This document shows positions 18,975 through 27,312 of a DNA stretch of 62,378 nucleotides, in pieces (position 1 is the first letter of the stretch; each line of letters starts with the position of its first letter). The notes beneath the pieces are model-generated. The model worked only from the letters and a program-made list of their open reading frames with translations, did not search any database and was not told where the DNA came from. A program made the position numbers and the translations under genes. The stretch is from Pseudomonas sp. GM78 (lineage in GTDB: Bacteria > Pseudomonadota > Gammaproteobacteria > Pseudomonadales > Pseudomonadaceae). Location: assembly GCF_000282475.1 (NCBI RefSeq), contig NZ_AKJF01000062.1, positions 1-62,378 on the forward strand, read 5' to 3'.

Positions 18975-18989
18975 TGTAGTTATACTACA
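18975..18989. promoter_or_regulatory. HexR/RpiR-like operator
   Basis: TGTAGT-TAT-ACTACA, a perfect interrupted palindrome matching the general HexR pattern TGTARTNNNYTACA known in gammaproteobacteria. It lies just upstream of the rpiR start and a further half site (ATGTAGCA) occurs at 18963, so the gene probably represses itself. Confidence 0.65.
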
Positions 18990-19106
18990 TGAATCGCCTT
19001 TTTGCCTGCTGAATAAGTAACTGAATTGTCTTCGCCACACCCTGTTTAGGCGGGATGGACTGTATGTAGCAGCAAATCCGGCCTTTGCCGCCAAGGATTT
19101 TTTGCG

Positions 19107-19134
19107 AAAAAAAGCCCGCAGTGTGAGCGGGCGA
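19107..19134 (-). terminator. Intrinsic terminator of hiuH
   Basis: On the minus strand: GCCCGC-TCACACT-GCGGGC followed by seven T, 60 bases beyond the hiuH stop. Confidence 0.8.
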
Positions 19135-19191
19135 AAGACCAAAGAAGCTATATGCGCAGTCGCTTCCAGGTGGAGAAAGCTGCTTGGGGGA

Positions 19192-19545
19192 TCAGCTTCC
19201 TCGGTACGTTGAATAGCTGTAGGGCGAAATGAGCAGCGGCACATGGTAGTGATCCTGCTCGGCAGAGATGCCAAAACGCAGCACCACCACATCCAGGAAT
19301 GCCGGCTCCGGCAACTGGACGCCACGGGCGCGGTAGTAGTCGCCCGCATGGAACTGAACCTGATAGACCCCGGTCCGGTAGTCATCGCCCTGCAGCAGCG
19401 GTGCATCGACACGGCCATCGCTGTTGGTTATCGCGCTGGCGACCAATTCCAGCTGCGAACCTTCAACGCGGTACAACTCGACCTTGATCGAGCTGCCCGG
19501 GCAACCATGTGCAGCGTCCAAAACGTGTGTAGTCAAACGTCCCAT
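19192..19545 (-). CDS. hiuH: 5-hydroxyisourate hydrolase (transthyretin-like)
   Basis: A 117-residue transthyretin-related protein. It has the N-terminal RLTTHVLDAAHGCPGS (catalytic His), YRTGVYQVQFHAGDYYRARG in the middle, and the C-terminal tetrapeptide YRGS that marks the family, with HYHVPLLISPYSYSTY before it. It hydrolyses 5-hydroxyisourate, the first product of urate oxidation, to OHCU. ATG at 19545 gives the conserved start; no strong ribosome site is seen. It is divergent from puuE and, with UraD and PuuD, makes the urate-to-allantoin arm. Confidence 0.93.
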   Translation of the reverse strand: MGRLTTHVLDAAHGCPGSSIKVELYRVEGSQLELVASAITNSDGRVDAPLLQGDDYRTGVYQVQFHAGDYYRARGVQLPEPAFLDVVVLRFGISAEQDHYHVPLLISPYSYSTYRGS

Positions 19546-19675
19546 TGATTCTGCGCGCCTGCCTGCATGGAGCAGCCAGACTTCGCGCCTCCCGAAGTCA
19601 GATGAAAAGGAGACCGCACCGATTCGGAGCACGAAAAGCTGCGGCGAGCGATTGATTAAGACACTTTTCAAAAAA

Positions 19676-19687
19676 ATTGTACACAAT
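19676..19687. promoter_or_regulatory. Candidate GntR-type operator, left copy
   Basis: ATTGT-AC-ACAAT, an interrupted palindrome 131 bases upstream of hiuH. It shares the core TTGTAYACAA with the site at 19883. The TNGTNNNACNA-like pattern is typical of GntR/FCD regulators; no such gene is in the window. Confidence 0.5.
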
Positions 19688-19882
19688 AAAAACGACATTT
19701 TTGCGGCTGACGGCGCCAACGATGAAAATCCCGCCGATTTCCCGGGAAACCTTACCTCCCCTGAAGCCCACAATCATTAACTGACCAGTCAGGCAGATTT
19801 CTTGCAGGTGCATGTCAATCGCACGCAAAGATGACCGTTAACGAAAAATGCAAAAAATCAGGCTTACAAAGTGAATATAAAG

Positions 19883-19892
19883 TTGTATACAA
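19883..19892. promoter_or_regulatory. Candidate GntR-type operator, right copy
   Basis: Perfect palindrome TTGTATACAA (in context GTTGTATACAAT), 89 bases upstream of the puuE start. Two matching sites 206 bases apart in one 435-base divergent region (19546-19980) suggest joint control of both arms of the urate cluster. The rest of this gap is A+T-rich and holds no credible gene. Confidence 0.5.
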
Positions 19893-19980
19893 TCAACCCA
19901 TCGCTGTGACGCCAGCCAGTGATCCAACCTTTAGTCGCGTCACACCAACTGTCATCACGAATACAAGAAGGAAGACTGCA

Positions 19981-20907
19981 GTGAGCGCTGACTACCCTCG
20001 CGACCTGATCGGTTACGGCAGTAACCCTCCGCACCCACACTGGCCGGGCAATGCCCGCATCGCCCTGTCATTCGTACTCAATTACGAAGAAGGCGGCGAG
20101 CGCAACATCCTGCACGGCGATAAAGAGTCCGAAGCGTTTCTTTCGGAAATGGTCTCCGCCCAGCCGCTGCAGGGCGCGCGCAACATGAGCATGGAATCGC
20201 TTTACGAGTATGGCAGCCGCGCCGGCGTCTGGCGGATTCTGAAGCTGTTCAAGGAATTCGACATTCCGCTGACCGTCTTCGCCGTGGCCATGGCCGCCCA
20301 GCGTCACCCGGATGTGATCCGCGCGATGGTCGATGCCGGCCACGAGATCTGCAGCCACGGCTATCGCTGGATCGACTACCAGTACATGGACGAGAACCAG
20401 GAACGCGAGCACATGCTCGAGGCGATCCGCATCCTCACCGAAATCACCGGCGAGCGTCCGCTGGGCTGGTACACCGGTCGCACCGGCCCCAACACCCGCA
20501 AGCTGGTGATGGAAGAAGGCGGTTTCCTCTACGACTGCGACACCTACGACGACGACCTGCCCTACTGGGAACCGAACAACCCGACCGGCAAGCCGCACCT
20601 GGTGATCCCGTACACCCTGGACACCAACGACATGCGCTTCACCCAGGTCCAGGGTTTCAACAAGGGCGACGACTTCTTCGAATACCTCAAGGATGCGTTC
20701 GACGTGCTCTACGCCGAAGGCGCCGAAGCCCCGAAAATGCTGTCGATCGGCCTGCACTGCCGCCTGATCGGCCGTCCGGCGCGTCTGGCTTCGCTCAAGC
20801 GCTTTATCGAATACGCTAAAAGTCATGAACAGGTGTGGTTCAGCCGCCGCGTCGACATCGCACGCCACTGGCAGGAAACCCACCCGTACCAAGGGGCCGC
20901 GAAATGA
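19981..20907 (+). CDS. puuE: Allantoinase PuuE
   Basis: A 308-residue protein of the polysaccharide deacetylase (NodB-like) superfamily, the metal-independent allantoinase type. Visible marks: YPRDLIGYGSNPPHPHWPGN at the start, FVLNYEEGGERN, MESLYEYGSRAGVWR, and the CSHGYRWIDYQ strand at about residues 121-131. It opens the hydantoin ring of allantoin to allantoate. The start is GTG at 19981 with AAGGAAG upstream; the longer frame from 19831 runs through the operator region and is not conserved-looking. Its stop overlaps the uraD start (ATGA), so the two are translationally coupled. Confidence 0.93.
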   Translation: MSADYPRDLIGYGSNPPHPHWPGNARIALSFVLNYEEGGERNILHGDKESEAFLSEMVSAQPLQGARNMSMESLYEYGSRAGVWRILKLFKEFDIPLTVFAVAMAAQRHPDVIRAMVDAGHEICSHGYRWIDYQYMDENQEREHMLEAIRILTEITGERPLGWYTGRTGPNTRKLVMEEGGFLYDCDTYDDDLPYWEPNNPTGKPHLVIPYTLDTNDMRFTQVQGFNKGDDFFEYLKDAFDVLYAEGAEAPKMLSIGLHCRLIGRPARLASLKRFIEYAKSHEQVWFSRRVDIARHWQETHPYQGAAK

Positions 20908-21419
20908 GCGCCTTTCAAACGCTGAAACCCTCGACCTTGAGCCGCGACGCTTTCGTCAAAGCCTTCGCCGACATCTACGAACATTCGCCATGGGTGGCCG
21001 AGAAGGCCTTCGACCTGGGCCAGGACGCTTCGATCGACGAGATCGAAACCCTGCACCAGCGCATGAGCGACATCCTGTTGAGCGCCGATCATCAAAGCCA
21101 ACTGGCCCTGATCAACGCTCACCCGGACCTGGCCGGCAAAGCCGCCGTCCAGGGCCAGTTGACCGAAGCCAGCACCAATGAACAGGCTGGCGCCGGTATT
21201 CACCAATGCACGGCCGAAGAGTTTACTCGCTTCACCGAGCTGAACGACGCCTACAAGGCCAAGTTCAAGTTTCCCTTCATCATGGCGGTAAAAGGCAGCA
21301 ACCGGCATCAGATCCTCGCGGCGTTCGAAACGCGCATTCACAACCCGGAAGAGACCGAGTTCAAGTGCGCGCTGGCGGAGATCAACAAGATCGCCCTGTT
21401 CCGATTACTGACCCTATAG
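20904..21419 (+). CDS. uraD: OHCU decarboxylase UraD
   Basis: A 171-residue protein of the 2-oxo-4-hydroxy-4-carboxy-5-ureidoimidazoline decarboxylase family: catalytic His in the EHSPWVAEKAF region, INAHPDLAGKA, SSTNEQAGAG-like segment (ASTNEQAGAGIHQC), and FPFIMAVKGSNRHQIL near the end. It completes formation of S-allantoin after HiuH. The ATG at 20904 overlaps the puuE stop by 4 bases. Confidence 0.93.
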   Translation: MSAFQTLKPSTLSRDAFVKAFADIYEHSPWVAEKAFDLGQDASIDEIETLHQRMSDILLSADHQSQLALINAHPDLAGKAAVQGQLTEASTNEQAGAGIHQCTAEEFTRFTELNDAYKAKFKFPFIMAVKGSNRHQILAAFETRIHNPEETEFKCALAEINKIALFRLLTL

Positions 21420-21505
21420 CGAGTTTTGCCCGAGTGTTAAAAACGCTGAAGCACCCAGGGCACTGCAAGCATCCCAAGCCAACTTATTAAAGGCAGACAA
21501 GAAGA

Positions 21506-22501
21506 ATGAAAGCTTACGCCGTACCTTTCGAGAAGTTCGTCAACCTGGCCGACGCCCGCCTGGGCACCAAAATCATCTCGGTCACCGATGACTGGTTCGC
21601 AGACGCCAACCGTCTGTTCCAACCGACCCCGGCCGTGTGGAAGGAGGGCGTGTTCGATGACAACGGCAAGTGGATGGACGGCTGGGAGTCGCGCCGCAAG
21701 CGCTTCGAAGGCTTCGACAGCGCAGTGATCCGCCTGGGCGTGCCAGGTTCGATCAAGGGCGTGGACATCGACACTTCATTCTTCACCGGTAACTTCCCGC
21801 CGTCGGCTTCCCTGGAAGCCTGCTTCCTGGCCGAAGGCGAGCCGAACGAAAACACCCAGTGGACTGAAGTGCTGTCGGCCGTCGAGCTGCAAGGCAACAG
21901 CCACCACTACCACGAAATCAGCAACGACCAGGCCTTCAGCCACTTGCGCTTCAACATCTACCCGGATGGCGGCGTAGCCCGTCTGCGTGTGTACGGCATC
22001 CCGTTCCGCGACTGGTCCGCTGTGGGCGACAACGAGCAAGTCGACCTGGCCGCAGCCCTCAACGGTGGCCGCGCCCTCGCCTGCTCCGACGAACACTTCG
22101 GCCGCATGAGCAACATCCTCAACCCGGGCCGTGGCATCAACATGGGCGACGGCTGGGAAACCGCACGTCGTCGCACGCCAGGCAATGACTGGGTGATCGT
22201 CGCCCTGGGCCACCCGGGCGAGATCGAAAAAATCATCGTCGACACCCTGCACTTCAAGGGCAACTACCCGGACAGCTGCTCGATCCAGGGCGCGTTCGTG
22301 AAAGGCGGTACCGACAGCCAGATCGAAACCCAGTCGCTGTTCTGGCGCGAACTGCTGCCAAGCCAGAAGCTGGAAATGCACGCCGAACACACCTTCGCCG
22401 AGCAGATCAAGGCCCTGGGCCCGATCACCCACATCCGCCTGAACGTGTTCCCGGATGGTGGTGTGAGCCGCCTGCGCGTTCTCGGCAAGGTAGCTAAATA
22501 A
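21506..22501 (+). CDS. alc: Allantoicase
   Basis: A 331-residue protein with two tandem jelly-roll repeats, as usual for allantoicase; each copy has a DGWESRRKR / DGWETARRR motif (about residues 51-59 and 213-221) and an [18 protein letters not shown] / [18 protein letters not shown] strand. It cleaves allantoate to ureidoglycolate and urea. Start at 21506 follows GACAAGAAGA. Third gene of the + strand operon, with an 86-base gap after uraD. Confidence 0.95.
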   Translation: MKAYAVPFEKFVNLADARLGTKIISVTDDWFADANRLFQPTPAVWKEGVFDDNGKWMDGWESRRKRFEGFDSAVIRLGVPGSIKGVDIDTSFFTGNFPPSASLEACFLAEGEPNENTQWTEVLSAVELQGNSHHYHEISNDQAFSHLRFNIYPDGGVARLRVYGIPFRDWSAVGDNEQVDLAAALNGGRALACSDEHFGRMSNILNPGRGINMGDGWETARRRTPGNDWVIVALGHPGEIEKIIVDTLHFKGNYPDSCSIQGAFVKGGTDSQIETQSLFWRELLPSQKLEMHAEHTFAEQIKALGPITHIRLNVFPDGGVSRLRVLGKVAK

Positions 22502-22512
22502 GGGTGAACCCA

Positions 22513-22586
22513 ATCGCTGGCAAGCCAGCTCCCACAGGTCTTGTGAACGCCACAGTCCACTGTGGGAGCGGGCTTGCCCGCGATGG
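22513..22586. repeat. Hybrid REPIN
   Basis: Left unit has the stem CTGGCAAGCCAG, right unit GGGCTTGCCC, so two REP sub-types face each other. Lies between alc and allA and may shape the operon mRNA. Confidence 0.88.
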
Positions 22587-22628
22587 CGATAGTTCTAACA
22601 ACACAGAATTTTGGATAAGAAGACCAGC

Positions 22629-23132
22629 ATGCGCACACTGACGATTGAACCGCTGACCAAAGAAGCCTTCGCCCCTTTCGGTGACGTGATCGATACCGAC
22701 GGCAGCGATCACTTCATGATCAACAACGGTTCGACCATGCGCTTCCATAAACTGGCTGTGGTCGAAACCGCAAAGCCAGAAGACAACGCGATCATCAGCA
22801 TCTTCCGCGCCGACGCGCAGGACATGCCGCTGACCGTCAGCATGCTGGAGCGTCATCCGCTGGGCAGCCAGGCTTTCATTCCGCTGCTCGGCAACCCCTT
22901 TCTGATCGTGGTCGCGCCACTTGGCGATGAACCTGTATCAGGCTTGGTCCGCGCCTTCGTCACCAACGGCAGGCAGGGCATTAATTACCATCGCGGCGTC
23001 TGGCACCACCCGGTGCTGACGATCGAAAAGCGGGATGACTTCCTGGTGGTTGATCGCAGTGGCACAGGCAATAACTGCGATGAGCATTTTTTCAAAGAGG
23101 ATGAGCGTTTGATCCTCGCCCCCCACCAATAA
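22629..23132 (+). CDS. allA: Ureidoglycolate lyase
   Basis: A 167-residue cupin-like protein of the AllA family: IEPLTKEAFAPFGDVID at the start, FHKLAVVE, ISIFRADAQ, the MLERHPLGSQAFIPL active-site strand, and YHRGVWHHPVL with two His. It splits ureidoglycolate to glyoxylate and urea, the last step of the pathway encoded here. ATG at 22629 gives the conserved N-terminus. Separated from alc by a REPIN; 51 bases before puuD. Confidence 0.93.
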   Translation: MRTLTIEPLTKEAFAPFGDVIDTDGSDHFMINNGSTMRFHKLAVVETAKPEDNAIISIFRADAQDMPLTVSMLERHPLGSQAFIPLLGNPFLIVVAPLGDEPVSGLVRAFVTNGRQGINYHRGVWHHPVLTIEKRDDFLVVDRSGTGNNCDEHFFKEDERLILAPHQ

Positions 23133-23183
23133 GAGAAGGTCCGATCACTCGACAACAAGAGTGACGGGCGAGAGGTAAAGACT

Positions 23184-24488
23184 GTGGAAGCACATCTGTT
23201 GGAATGGCTGAACCTGAGCGTGCGCTGGGTTCACATGATTACTGGCGTGGCCTGGATCGGTGCGTCGTTCTATTTCGTCTGGCTGGAGAACAACCTCAAT
23301 CGGGTCAACCCGAAAAGCGGTCTGGCCGGTGACTTGTGGGCGATCCACGGCGGCGGTATCTACCACCTGGAAAAATACAAGTTGGCCCCACCGACCATGC
23401 CGGACAACCTGCACTGGTTCAAATGGGAAGCCTACTTCACCTGGATGTCGGGGATCGCGCTGCTGTGCGTGGTGTTCTACTCCAACCCGACGCTCTACCT
23501 GCTGGCTCCGGGCAGCACCCTGAGCGGCCCTGAAGGCGTGGCCATCGGTATCGGCTCGCTGTTCATCGGCTGGTTCATCTACTCCTTCCTCTGCGACTCG
23601 GCCCTGGGCAAACGCCCTGCCCTGCTGGGTTTCATCCTGTTCGTGCTGATCATCGGCGCTGCCTATGGCTTCAGCAAGGTGTTCAGCGGTCGTGGTGCGT
23701 ACCTGCACGTCGGCGCGATCATCGGCACCATCATGGTCGGCAACGTGTTCCGCATCATCATGCCGGCGCAACGCGCACTGGTGGCGGCCATCGCCGAGAA
23801 CCGCACGCCCGATCCGGCGCTGCCGGCCAAAGGCCTGCTGCGTTCGCGTCACAACAACTACTTCACCTTGCCAGTGCTGTTCATCATGATCAGCAACCAC
23901 TTCCCGAGCACCTATGGCAGCCAGTACAACTGGTTGATCCTGGCCGGGATCGCGGTGCTGGCGGTGTTGGTGCGTCACTACTTCAACACCCGTCACGACA
24001 GCCACAAGTTTGCCTGGACCCTGCCGGTGGCAGCGGTGGGCATGATCTGCCTGGCCTACGTGTCCGGTCCGAAGCCGATGTCCAGCGCGCCGGAAGTGGC
24101 CAAGGCACCTGCCGCGATCGAGTACCAGCCTCTGCCGGAAACAGCAGTGGGGGGTGGTTTGAAACCGGCTGACGCAAAACCTGCCGAGGCGCCAGCAACC
24201 GCGCCAGCCCAGGCGTCCAACGCCGGCCCTGGTTTCGACAAGGTGCACAGCGTGATTCAGGAACGTTGCGCGGTTTGCCATTCGGCCAAACCGACCAGCC
24301 CGCTGTTCAGCGCCGCTCCCGCCGGCGTGATGTTCGACACCCCCGAGCAGATCCGCCAGAACGCGGCGCGCATCCAGGCTCAAGCCGTCGCCACCCAGAT
24401 CATGCCGTTGGGCAACATCACCCAGATGACCCAGCAGGAACGTGACCTGATCGGCGCCTGGATCGTTCAGGGTGCTCCGACCAACTAA
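23184..24488 (+). CDS. puuD: Membrane urate oxidase/hydroxylase PuuD with cytochrome c domain
   Basis: A 434-residue protein. Residues about 1-300 form a bundle of eight hydrophobic helices (VRWVHMITGVAWIGASFYFVW first), followed by a Pro/Ala-rich linker, and a C-terminal cytochrome c domain with the heme motif CAVCH at about 362-366 and the axial Met region QIMPLGN. PuuD oxidises urate to 5-hydroxyisourate and passes electrons to the respiratory chain rather than to oxygen directly, so no peroxide is made. The start is GTG at 23184 with GAGAGG upstream. No soluble uricase is present, so this is the entry enzyme of the cluster. Confidence 0.93.
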   Translation: MEAHLLEWLNLSVRWVHMITGVAWIGASFYFVWLENNLNRVNPKSGLAGDLWAIHGGGIYHLEKYKLAPPTMPDNLHWFKWEAYFTWMSGIALLCVVFYSNPTLYLLAPGSTLSGPEGVAIGIGSLFIGWFIYSFLCDSALGKRPALLGFILFVLIIGAAYGFSKVFSGRGAYLHVGAIIGTIMVGNVFRIIMPAQRALVAAIAENRTPDPALPAKGLLRSRHNNYFTLPVLFIMISNHFPSTYGSQYNWLILAGIAVLAVLVRHYFNTRHDSHKFAWTLPVAAVGMICLAYVSGPKPMSSAPEVAKAPAAIEYQPLPETAVGGGLKPADAKPAEAPATAPAQASNAGPGFDKVHSVIQERCAVCHSAKPTSPLFSAAPAGVMFDTPEQIRQNAARIQAQAVATQIMPLGNITQMTQQERDLIGAWIVQGAPTN

Positions 24489-24500
24489 GTAGCGAAAAGC

Positions 24501-24565
24501 ATCGCTGGCAAGCCAGCTCCCACAGGGATCACCTAAATCCTGTGGGAGCTGGCTTGCCAGCGATT
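24501..24565. repeat. REPIN, CTGGCAAGCCAG type
   Basis: Facing units ATCGCTGGCAAGCCAGCTCC and GGAGCTGGCTTGCCAGCGAT around a 24-base centre, between puuD and the permease. Confidence 0.9.
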
Positions 24566-24627
24566 GGCCGCGATGCGGTCGCCCTGATGCAAAAAATCAC
24601 AAGAATAAAAATGTTCCGAGGTGTTGC

Positions 24628-25980
24628 ATGTCCGAGCTCTCCCAAGCACGCATCCCCGACGCACCCGCCATTCAGCGTTTGCCCCTTTTGCAACTGATCC
24701 TGGTCGGTCTGCAACATGTTCTGCTGATGTACGGCGGCGCCATCGCGGTGCCGCTGATCATCGGACAGGCCGCTGGCCTGAATCGTGAAGAAATCGCCTT
24801 CCTGATCAACGCCGACCTGCTGGTCGCCGGCATCGCCACCATCGTCCAGTCTCTCGGTATCGGCCCCATGGGCATCCGCATGCCGGTGATGATGGGTGCC
24901 AGTTTCGCCGCCGTCGGCAGCATGGTCGCCATGGCGGGCATGCCGGGCATCGGCCTGCAGGGGATCTTCGGCGCGACCATCGCCGCCGGGTTCTTCGGCA
25001 TGCTCATCGCGCCGTTCATGTGCAAAGTCGTGCGCTTCTTCCCGCCCCTGGTCACCGGCACGGTCATCACCTCGATCGGTTTGTCACTGTTCCCCGTGGC
25101 CGTGAACTGGGCCGGCGGCGGTGCTGACGCCGCTCAATTCGGTTCGCCGATCTACCTGACCATTGCCGCGCTGGTGCTGGGCACCATCCTGCTGGTGCAT
25201 CGCTTCATGCGCGGTTTTTGGGTCAATATTTCCGTGCTGATCGGCATGTGCCTGGGCTACGTGCTCTGCGGCCTGCTGGGCATGGTCGACCTCAGTGGCA
25301 TGGCCCAGGCGCCATGGCTGCAATTCGTCACCCCGCTGCACTTCGGCATGCCGAAATTCGAGCTCGCTCCGATCCTCTCGATGTGCCTGGTGGTGGTGAT
25401 CATTTTCGTCGAATCCACCGGGATGTTCCTGGCCCTGGGGAAGATCACCGGCCAGGAAGTCTGCCCACGGATGCTGCGTCGCGGCTTGCTGTGCGATGCC
25501 GGCGCCTCGTTCTTCGCCGGCTTCTTCAACACCTTCACCCACTCCTCCTTCGCGCAGAACATCGGCCTGGTGCAGATGACCGGCGTGCGTTGCCGCTCGG
25601 TGACCATCGTGGCCGGCGGCTTGCTGATCGTGCTGAGCCTGCTGCCCAAGGCCGCGTTCCTCGTGGCCTCGATTCCACCGGCGGTGCTGGGCGGCGCGGC
25701 GATCGCGATGTTCGGTATGGTCGCCGCCACCGGGATCAAGATCCTGCAGGAAGCCGACATCGGTGACCGACGCAACCAATTGCTGGTGGCGGTCAGCATC
25801 GGCATGGGCCTGATCCCGGTGGTACGTCCGGAATTTTTCGCCCACCTGCCGGTGTGGATGAGCCCGATCACCCACAGCGGTATCGCCATGGCCACGCTTA
25901 GCGCCCTGACCTTGAACCTGCTGTTCAACATCCTCGGCGGCGCCGAACGCGCGGCCATCAACGACTGCCACGCCCACTAA
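24628..25980 (+). CDS. uacT: Urate/xanthine permease (NCS2 family)
   Basis: A 450-residue inner-membrane protein of the nucleobase:cation symporter-2 family, with about 14 hydrophobic segments. The motif GLQHVLLMYGGAIAVPLIIG marks helix 1, the QxH-like QH pair lies in it, and ESTGMFLALGKITGQ together with NTFTHSSFAQNIGLVQMTGV are the substrate-binding helices 8 and 10. The sequence type and position after puuD point to urate uptake (UacT-like), with xanthine as an alternative. ATG at 24628 follows CCGAGGTGTTGC. Confidence 0.88.
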   Translation: MSELSQARIPDAPAIQRLPLLQLILVGLQHVLLMYGGAIAVPLIIGQAAGLNREEIAFLINADLLVAGIATIVQSLGIGPMGIRMPVMMGASFAAVGSMVAMAGMPGIGLQGIFGATIAAGFFGMLIAPFMCKVVRFFPPLVTGTVITSIGLSLFPVAVNWAGGGADAAQFGSPIYLTIAALVLGTILLVHRFMRGFWVNISVLIGMCLGYVLCGLLGMVDLSGMAQAPWLQFVTPLHFGMPKFELAPILSMCLVVVIIFVESTGMFLALGKITGQEVCPRMLRRGLLCDAGASFFAGFFNTFTHSSFAQNIGLVQMTGVRCRSVTIVAGGLLIVLSLLPKAAFLVASIPPAVLGGAAIAMFGMVAATGIKILQEADIGDRRNQLLVAVSIGMGLIPVVRPEFFAHLPVWMSPITHSGIAMATLSALTLNLLFNILGGAERAAINDCHAH

Positions 25981-25999
25981 GACAGAAACGCCCAAACCC

Positions 26000-26100
26000 C
26001 TGTAGGAGCGAGCCTGCTCGCGATGGACGTAAAGACACCGCGTTTAACCAGATATCACGCGTAATCGTTAACGACCTTCGCGAGCAGGCTCGCTCCTACA
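26000..26100. repeat. REPIN, GCGAGCAGGCTCGC type
   Basis: TGTAGGAGCGAGCCTGCTCG and its inverse at 26080-26100 enclose about 60 bases. Positioned between the permease and the first Tsx-like gene. Confidence 0.9.
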
Positions 26101-26151
26101 GGGGGCAGGGGTTTCCTGCGCCTTGAAAATAACAACAAGAGGGAGCAACAG

Positions 26152-26937
26152 ATGATTCGTACACAGAAAAACATGCTGTTGGGTGCTGGCCTCCTGGCCG
26201 CGAGCCAAGCCATGGCCGGCGATTTGCTGTTGTGGCAAACCAACAGCCTGAGCTATCTGTACGGCAAGGATTTCGCGGTCAACCCGTCGATCCAGCAGAC
26301 GATCACCTTCGAACACGCCGATCGCTGGAAGTACGGCGACAACTTCATGTTCGTCGACAGCACCTACTACAACGGCGAGAAGGACCGCAACAAAGGCTCT
26401 CACGCCTACTACGGCGAGTTCAGCCCGCGCCTGTCCTTCGGCAAGATCCTCGACCGCCGTTTCGAATTCGGCCCGATCAAGGACGTGTTGCTGGCCATGA
26501 CCTACGAGAATGGCGAAGACGACACCGAGGCCTACCTCATTGGCCCCGGTTTCGACATCGCGATACCGGGCTTCAACTTTTTCACCTTGAACTTCTACTA
26601 TCGCCAGACCGAAGGCTCGCGTCCCGGCGACGATGTCTGGCAGATCTCGCCGGCCTGGTCCTACACCGTGCCACTGGGCAACTCGAGCCTGTTGATCGAC
26701 GGCTACCTCGACTGGGTCGTCGACAACGACCAGAACTCGCGCGGCACCTATCACGCCAACCTGCACTTCAACCCGCAGATCAAATACGACCTGGGCAAAA
26801 CCCTCGGCTGGCGCGAAAAACAGGTGTACGTCGGCGTCGAATACAGCTACTGGAAAGACAAGTACGGCATCGAAAACAACGGCAACTTCGACACCAATGA
26901 AAACACCACCAGCCTGCTGGTGAAGGTGCATTTCTAA
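26152..26937 (+). CDS. Tsx-like outer-membrane channel, copy 1
   Basis: A 261-residue protein of the nucleoside-specific channel-forming (Tsx) family. A signal peptide ends near AMA-GD at residue 22; the mature part has the family start DLLLWQTNSLSYLYG and alternating strands with aromatic girdles, ending in the Phe (KVHF) needed for outer-membrane insertion. Tsx proteins are 12-strand nucleoside pores. Here the gene follows a urate permease, so it probably passes urate or related purines; that is inference. ATG at 26152 follows AGAGGGAGCAACAG. A paralogue of exactly the same length lies 375 bases downstream. Confidence 0.87.
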   Translation: MIRTQKNMLLGAGLLAASQAMAGDLLLWQTNSLSYLYGKDFAVNPSIQQTITFEHADRWKYGDNFMFVDSTYYNGEKDRNKGSHAYYGEFSPRLSFGKILDRRFEFGPIKDVLLAMTYENGEDDTEAYLIGPGFDIAIPGFNFFTLNFYYRQTEGSRPGDDVWQISPAWSYTVPLGNSSLLIDGYLDWVVDNDQNSRGTYHANLHFNPQIKYDLGKTLGWREKQVYVGVEYSYWKDKYGIENNGNFDTNENTTSLLVKVHF

Positions 26938-27312
26938 GATGATCCGCAACCGTGCCCCAAACCTGTCGTCGGTGCGCTGTTGCGGGGCACTTGAGACCTG
27001 GCCGAGGAGTCAGTATTCTCCGCGGCCGCCTGAATCCGCTTTAAAAAAAAGCCCGGATTTAATTCCTGACCAGAAAGCCAACTTATCCCGGCTCTGGACG
27101 GTACCAAGGCATCCCCAAACCACTCTCAATCGACTGTTTTCAAGCAGCCGAGCGGGAGTTTTTTTGTTTTCTGAAAGCCTTGGCGCAGCTCTTGCTAACA
27201 GCACAAAGCTGACCGAATGGATGATTTTTTTGCAGCTACGGAAAAAGGCGCCACACCAGAGCGTCGACCTTAAAAAAATAACGTGAAACCACTACTTTTT
27301 GGGAGCAACCGA
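26938..27312. other. Intergenic region between the two Tsx-like genes
   Basis: A 375-base, relatively A+T-rich gap. It has a long-loop inverted repeat GTGCCCC ... GGGGCAC (26954-26992) soon after the first gene, without a T-run, and a T-rich stretch (about 27160). The second gene may have its own promoter here, but I see no clear -35/-10 pair. A 115-codon frame in it has no coding character. Confidence 0.45.

Noticed and set aside
26938-27286. 115-codon frame between the Tsx-like genes
   Set aside because: Ser/Pro/Lys-rich random-looking sequence without start site or motif.
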